DNA of 64,000 bases, taken from Pantoea agglomerans. GTDB lineage: Bacteria; Pseudomonadota; Gammaproteobacteria; Enterobacterales; Enterobacteriaceae. Numbering within the stretch: the first letter of the stretch is position 1; each line of letters starts with the position of its first letter. The notes below the pieces were generated by a model. It saw nothing but the letters and a program-made list of their open reading frames with translations, was not told the DNA's origin and did not search any database. Position numbers and translations under genes: made by a program. Below, in pieces: positions 61,574-64,000 of this stretch. The stretch is from positions 2,790,001 to 2,854,000 of the forward strand of contig NZ_CP090207.1 in assembly GCF_021397715.1 (NCBI RefSeq). Direction: 5' to 3'.

Positions 61574-62499
61574 CGCGATTCCTTAAAGCGAATGGCGGGA
61601 TTGATCACCGCATACAACATATCGACGATCAGATTGATCAGAATGAACTCCAGTGAAAACAGCAGCACTTCCGCCTGGATCACCGGATAGTCGCGCATCG
61701 TGACGGAATCAACCAGCAGCCGACCCAGGCCCGGCCAGTTAAACACCACCTCGACCACAATCGATCCGCCGAGCAGAAAGCCGAACTGCAGGCCCATCAT
61801 GGTGACCACCGGGATCATCGCGTTGCGCAATCCATGTTTCACCACCACCAGCGACTCGCGCACCCCTTTGGCGCGCGCGGTACGCATGTAATCTTCCTGC
61901 ATTACTTCAACAAAAGAGGCACGGGTAAAACGCGCCATTACTGCCGCCACCGCCGCTCCCAGGGTTATCGACGGCAGAATATAATGTTGCCAGCTCTCCG
62001 CGCCCACCGTCGGCAGCCAGCCCAGCTCCACCGAGAAGACCTGCATCAGCAACATGCCGAGGGCAAAAGCCGGAAACGAAATGCCGGAGACCGCCAGCGT
62101 CATGCCGAGGCGATCGGGCCAGCGGTTGCGCCAGACGGCAGACACAATGCCAATCGCCATGCCAAATATCACGGCCCAGATCATGCTGGTCAGGGTCAGC
62201 CACAATGTCGGCATAAAACGCGAAGCGATCTCATCCGCCACCGGCCGTTTCGATACCATCGACTGGCCGAAATCGCCCTGCAGCGCATTAAGAATAAAGT
62301 GCCAGAACTGCTGCGGCAGCGGCAGATCCAGTCCCAGTTCCTGCCGCACCAGCGCCACCACCGAGGCATCCGCCTCCGGTCCGGCAATCAGGCGCGCGGG
62401 ATCGCCCGGCAGCAGGTGAACAAACAGAAACACCAGCACCGCAACAATCAGCAAGGTGGGGATCAGCCCCAACAGCCGCTTAATAAAATAGTTAAACAT
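61570..62499 (-). CDS. gsiC: Glutathione ABC transporter permease GsiC
   Basis: This 309-residue inner-membrane permease of the DppB type has the N-terminal [30 protein letters not shown] and the EAA loop [21 protein letters not shown]. It begins 46 bases downstream of gsiB and overlaps gsiD by 4 bases. It is the second permease of the GsiABCD glutathione importer. Confidence 0.94.
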   Translation of the reverse strand: MFNYFIKRLLGLIPTLLIVAVLVFLFVHLLPGDPARLIAGPEADASVVALVRQELGLDLPLPQQFWHFILNALQGDFGQSMVSKRPVADEIASRFMPTLWLTLTSMIWAVIFGMAIGIVSAVWRNRWPDRLGMTLAVSGISFPAFALGMLLMQVFSVELGWLPTVGAESWQHYILPSITLGAAVAAVMARFTRASFVEVMQEDYMRTARAKGVRESLVVVKHGLRNAMIPVVTMMGLQFGFLLGGSIVVEVVFNWPGLGRLLVDSVTMRDYPVIQAEVLLFSLEFILINLIVDMLYAVINPAIRFKESR

Positions 62500-62545
62500 G
62501 CAACATCCTGCAGCTGCGGCCAGCCACGCGGGCTGGCCGGCTCCG

Positions 62546-64000
62546 TTACTTCAGACTGGCCTCATCAAAACTGAATGAGGTATCGGGCATCACATAAAAA
62601 CCGCTGAGATTTTTGCTGTTGGCAGACACCAGTTGCTCAACCACCAGCGGGATCCACGGATGATCCTGCCAGATGGTGTCCTGAGCATATTTATACAGCT
62701 GGGCTTTCTGCGCACGGTCAGTGGTCTTCAGCGCATCTGCCAGATCTTTATCCACCTTAGGATTGCTGTAAAACGCGGTGTTAAAGATCGCTGGCGGCCA
62801 GGCGGCGGTGGCAAACAGCGGCGTCAGCGCCCAGTCTGCTTCACCGGTTGAGGCGGACCAGCCGGTGTAGAACATCCGTACACCGCTCTCTTTCTGCCCT
62901 TTGCCTTCCACTTCTGCCGCACGCTGACCGGCATCCATCGCGGTTACCTTAACCTTCACGCCAACCTGCGCCAGCTGCTGCTGAGTGAACTGCAACACTT
63001 TCTGCGCGGTGCTGTGGTTGTGTGACGACCAGAGCGTGGTTTCGAAGCCGTTCGGGTAACCCGCCTCTTTCAGCAGCGCCCTGGCTTTAGCCGGATCGTA
63101 GCTGATGGCGGGATAGCTCTGAGCGAAATCGATAGCAGGCGGCACGATACCGGTGGCTGGCGTGGCGTAACCGGCAAACGCCACTTTGGCCAGCGCCTGA
63201 CGGTTGATGGCGTATTCAAGCGCCTCACGCACTTTCGGGTTGTCGAACGGCTTCTGGGTGACGTTAAGGCTGATGTAACGCTGCATAATCGACGGCGTGG
63301 TTACCACGTCAAGTTTGCTGTTTTTCTCCAGCAATTTCGCCTGCTCATAAGGAACCGGGAATGCGAAGTTAGCTTCTCCGGTTTGCAGCATCGCCGCACG
63401 GGTGTTGTTATCCACTACCGGTCGCCAGGTGATGCTGTCCAGTTTCGGGTAGCCCGGCTTCCAGTAGCCGTCCCACTTTTTCACCTTAACGAAGTCAGTC
63501 TGGTTCCAGGTTTCAAACACAAACGGACCGGTACCGACCGGATGGAAGCCAATATCCTTACCATATTTTTTCAGTGCGGTCGGCGAGATCATCGCCGCAG
63601 CCGGGTGCGCCAGAATATTGATAAAGGCGGAGAAGGGTTGCTTCAGGGTCACTTTCACCGTGGTCGGATCGATCACTTCGGTGGTGGCAATCTGCTTAAA
63701 CAGGTTATAGCGTTTGAGGTGATTATCCGGGTTGCTGGCACGGTCGAGATTGACCTTCACCGCTTCGGCATTGAAGTCGCTGCCGTCCTGGAATTTAATC
63801 CCCGGACGGAGCTTGATGGTGTAGGTCAGACCATCCGGACTGGCCTGATAACTCTCTGCCAGCACGTTGGTCAGCTTCATCTGTTTATCAAAACCAAACA
63901 GCCCCTGATAGAACGATTTGGCGACCGCCTGCGACAGCGTGTCATTGGCGTCATACGGATCGAGGGTGGTGAAGTTAGACGCGACGGCAATCACCGCATC
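62546..64000 (-). CDS. gsiB: Glutathione-binding periplasmic protein GsiB (5' end outside window)
   Basis: At least 484 residues of this class 5 periplasmic receptor are visible. The first codons in the window read [16 protein letters not shown], so only the signal peptide (about 25-30 residues) is missing. Landmarks include [36 protein letters not shown] (family SBP_bac_5) and [20 protein letters not shown], all as in E. coli GsiB (512 residues). gsiA should lie to the right. Confidence 0.95.
   Translation of the reverse strand, partial: DAVIAVASNFTTLDPYDANDTLSQAVAKSFYQGLFGFDKQMKLTNVLAESYQASPDGLTYTIKLRPGIKFQDGSDFNAEAVKVNLDRASNPDNHLKRYNLFKQIATTEVIDPTTVKVTLKQPFSAFINILAHPAAAMISPTALKKYGKDIGFHPVGTGPFVFETWNQTDFVKVKKWDGYWKPGYPKLDSITWRPVVDNNTRAAMLQTGEANFAFPVPYEQAKLLEKNSKLDVVTTPSIMQRYISLNVTQKPFDNPKVREALEYAINRQALAKVAFAGYATPATGIVPPAIDFAQSYPAISYDPAKARALLKEAGYPNGFETTLWSSHNHSTAQKVLQFTQQQLAQVGVKVKVTAMDAGQRAAEVEGKGQKESGVRMFYTGWSASTGEADWALTPLFATAAWPPAIFNTAFYSNPKVDKDLADALKTTDRAQKAQLYKYAQDTIWQDHPWIPLVVEQLVSANSKNLSGFYVMPDTSFSFDEASLK

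Overview
The window is ordinary chromosomal backbone of a gamma-proteobacterium of the order Enterobacterales. It is close to but clearly not Escherichia. Proteins such as PflB, InfA, ClpA, ClpS, Lrp and ArtP are near-identical in length and motif to those of E. coli, and gene order follows the E. coli 19-20 min region (aroA-serC ... gsi operon) with many E. coli genes missing. The GC-rich composition and the pattern of losses fit the Erwiniaceae, most likely Pantoea. The genus is an inference from recall, since no search was run. No rRNA, tRNA, complete insertion sequence or prophage was seen.

Layout: (1) 1-7.8 kb: aroA-serC (minus) diverging from ycaO, focA-pflB and pflA (formate channel, pyruvate formate-lyase and its activase) behind a good FNR site. 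(2) 7.8-8.4 kb: a gene-free stretch that is a diverged inverted duplication. (3) 8.4-17.6 kb: ycaD, serS, and lolA-rarA downstream of ftsK and lrp (all minus). (4) 18.1-24.0 kb: trxB, cydDC, aat, infA (plus), converging on clpA-clpS. (5) 27-34.8 kb: cspD, ybjD, lysO, poxB, ltaE, amiD-ybjQ, ybjP. (6) 35-38.8 kb: the arginine ABC transporter artPIQM and artJ with ArgR-type operators. (7) 38.8-48.1 kb: rlmC, ybjO, putrescine transporter potFGHI, ybjC-nfsA-rimK-ybjN, and divergent grxA with a consensus CRP site. (8) 48.2-53 kb: ybjM, ybjL, the sigma-E sRNA RybB, ybjG, dacC. (9) 53.2-58.5 kb: an accessory stretch with a HAD phosphatase, a PQQ sugar dehydrogenase with an altered active site, an Rpn-family nuclease gene with an apparent internal start, a 31-codon ORF, a lone degenerate CRISPR repeat, a DUF3313 lipoprotein and a CynT-type carbonic anhydrase. 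(10) 58.8-64 kb: rimO, then the glutathione importer genes gsiB(partial)-gsiC-gsiD with a DUF4385 gene overlapping the end of gsiD.

Functionally the window links anaerobic and envelope physiology (PFL, CydDC, PoxB, LolA, RybB), translation and proteolysis (SerS, Aat, InfA, ClpAPS, RlmC, RimO, RimK) and solute uptake (Art, Pot, Gsi). Aat and ClpS-ClpA lie together and act in the same N-degron pathway. The points most worth a second look are the Rpn gene with its putative intragenic antitoxin and adjacent small ORF, the inverted duplication at 7931-8325, the orphan type I-E-like repeat, and the YliI homologue lacking the usual active-site histidine.
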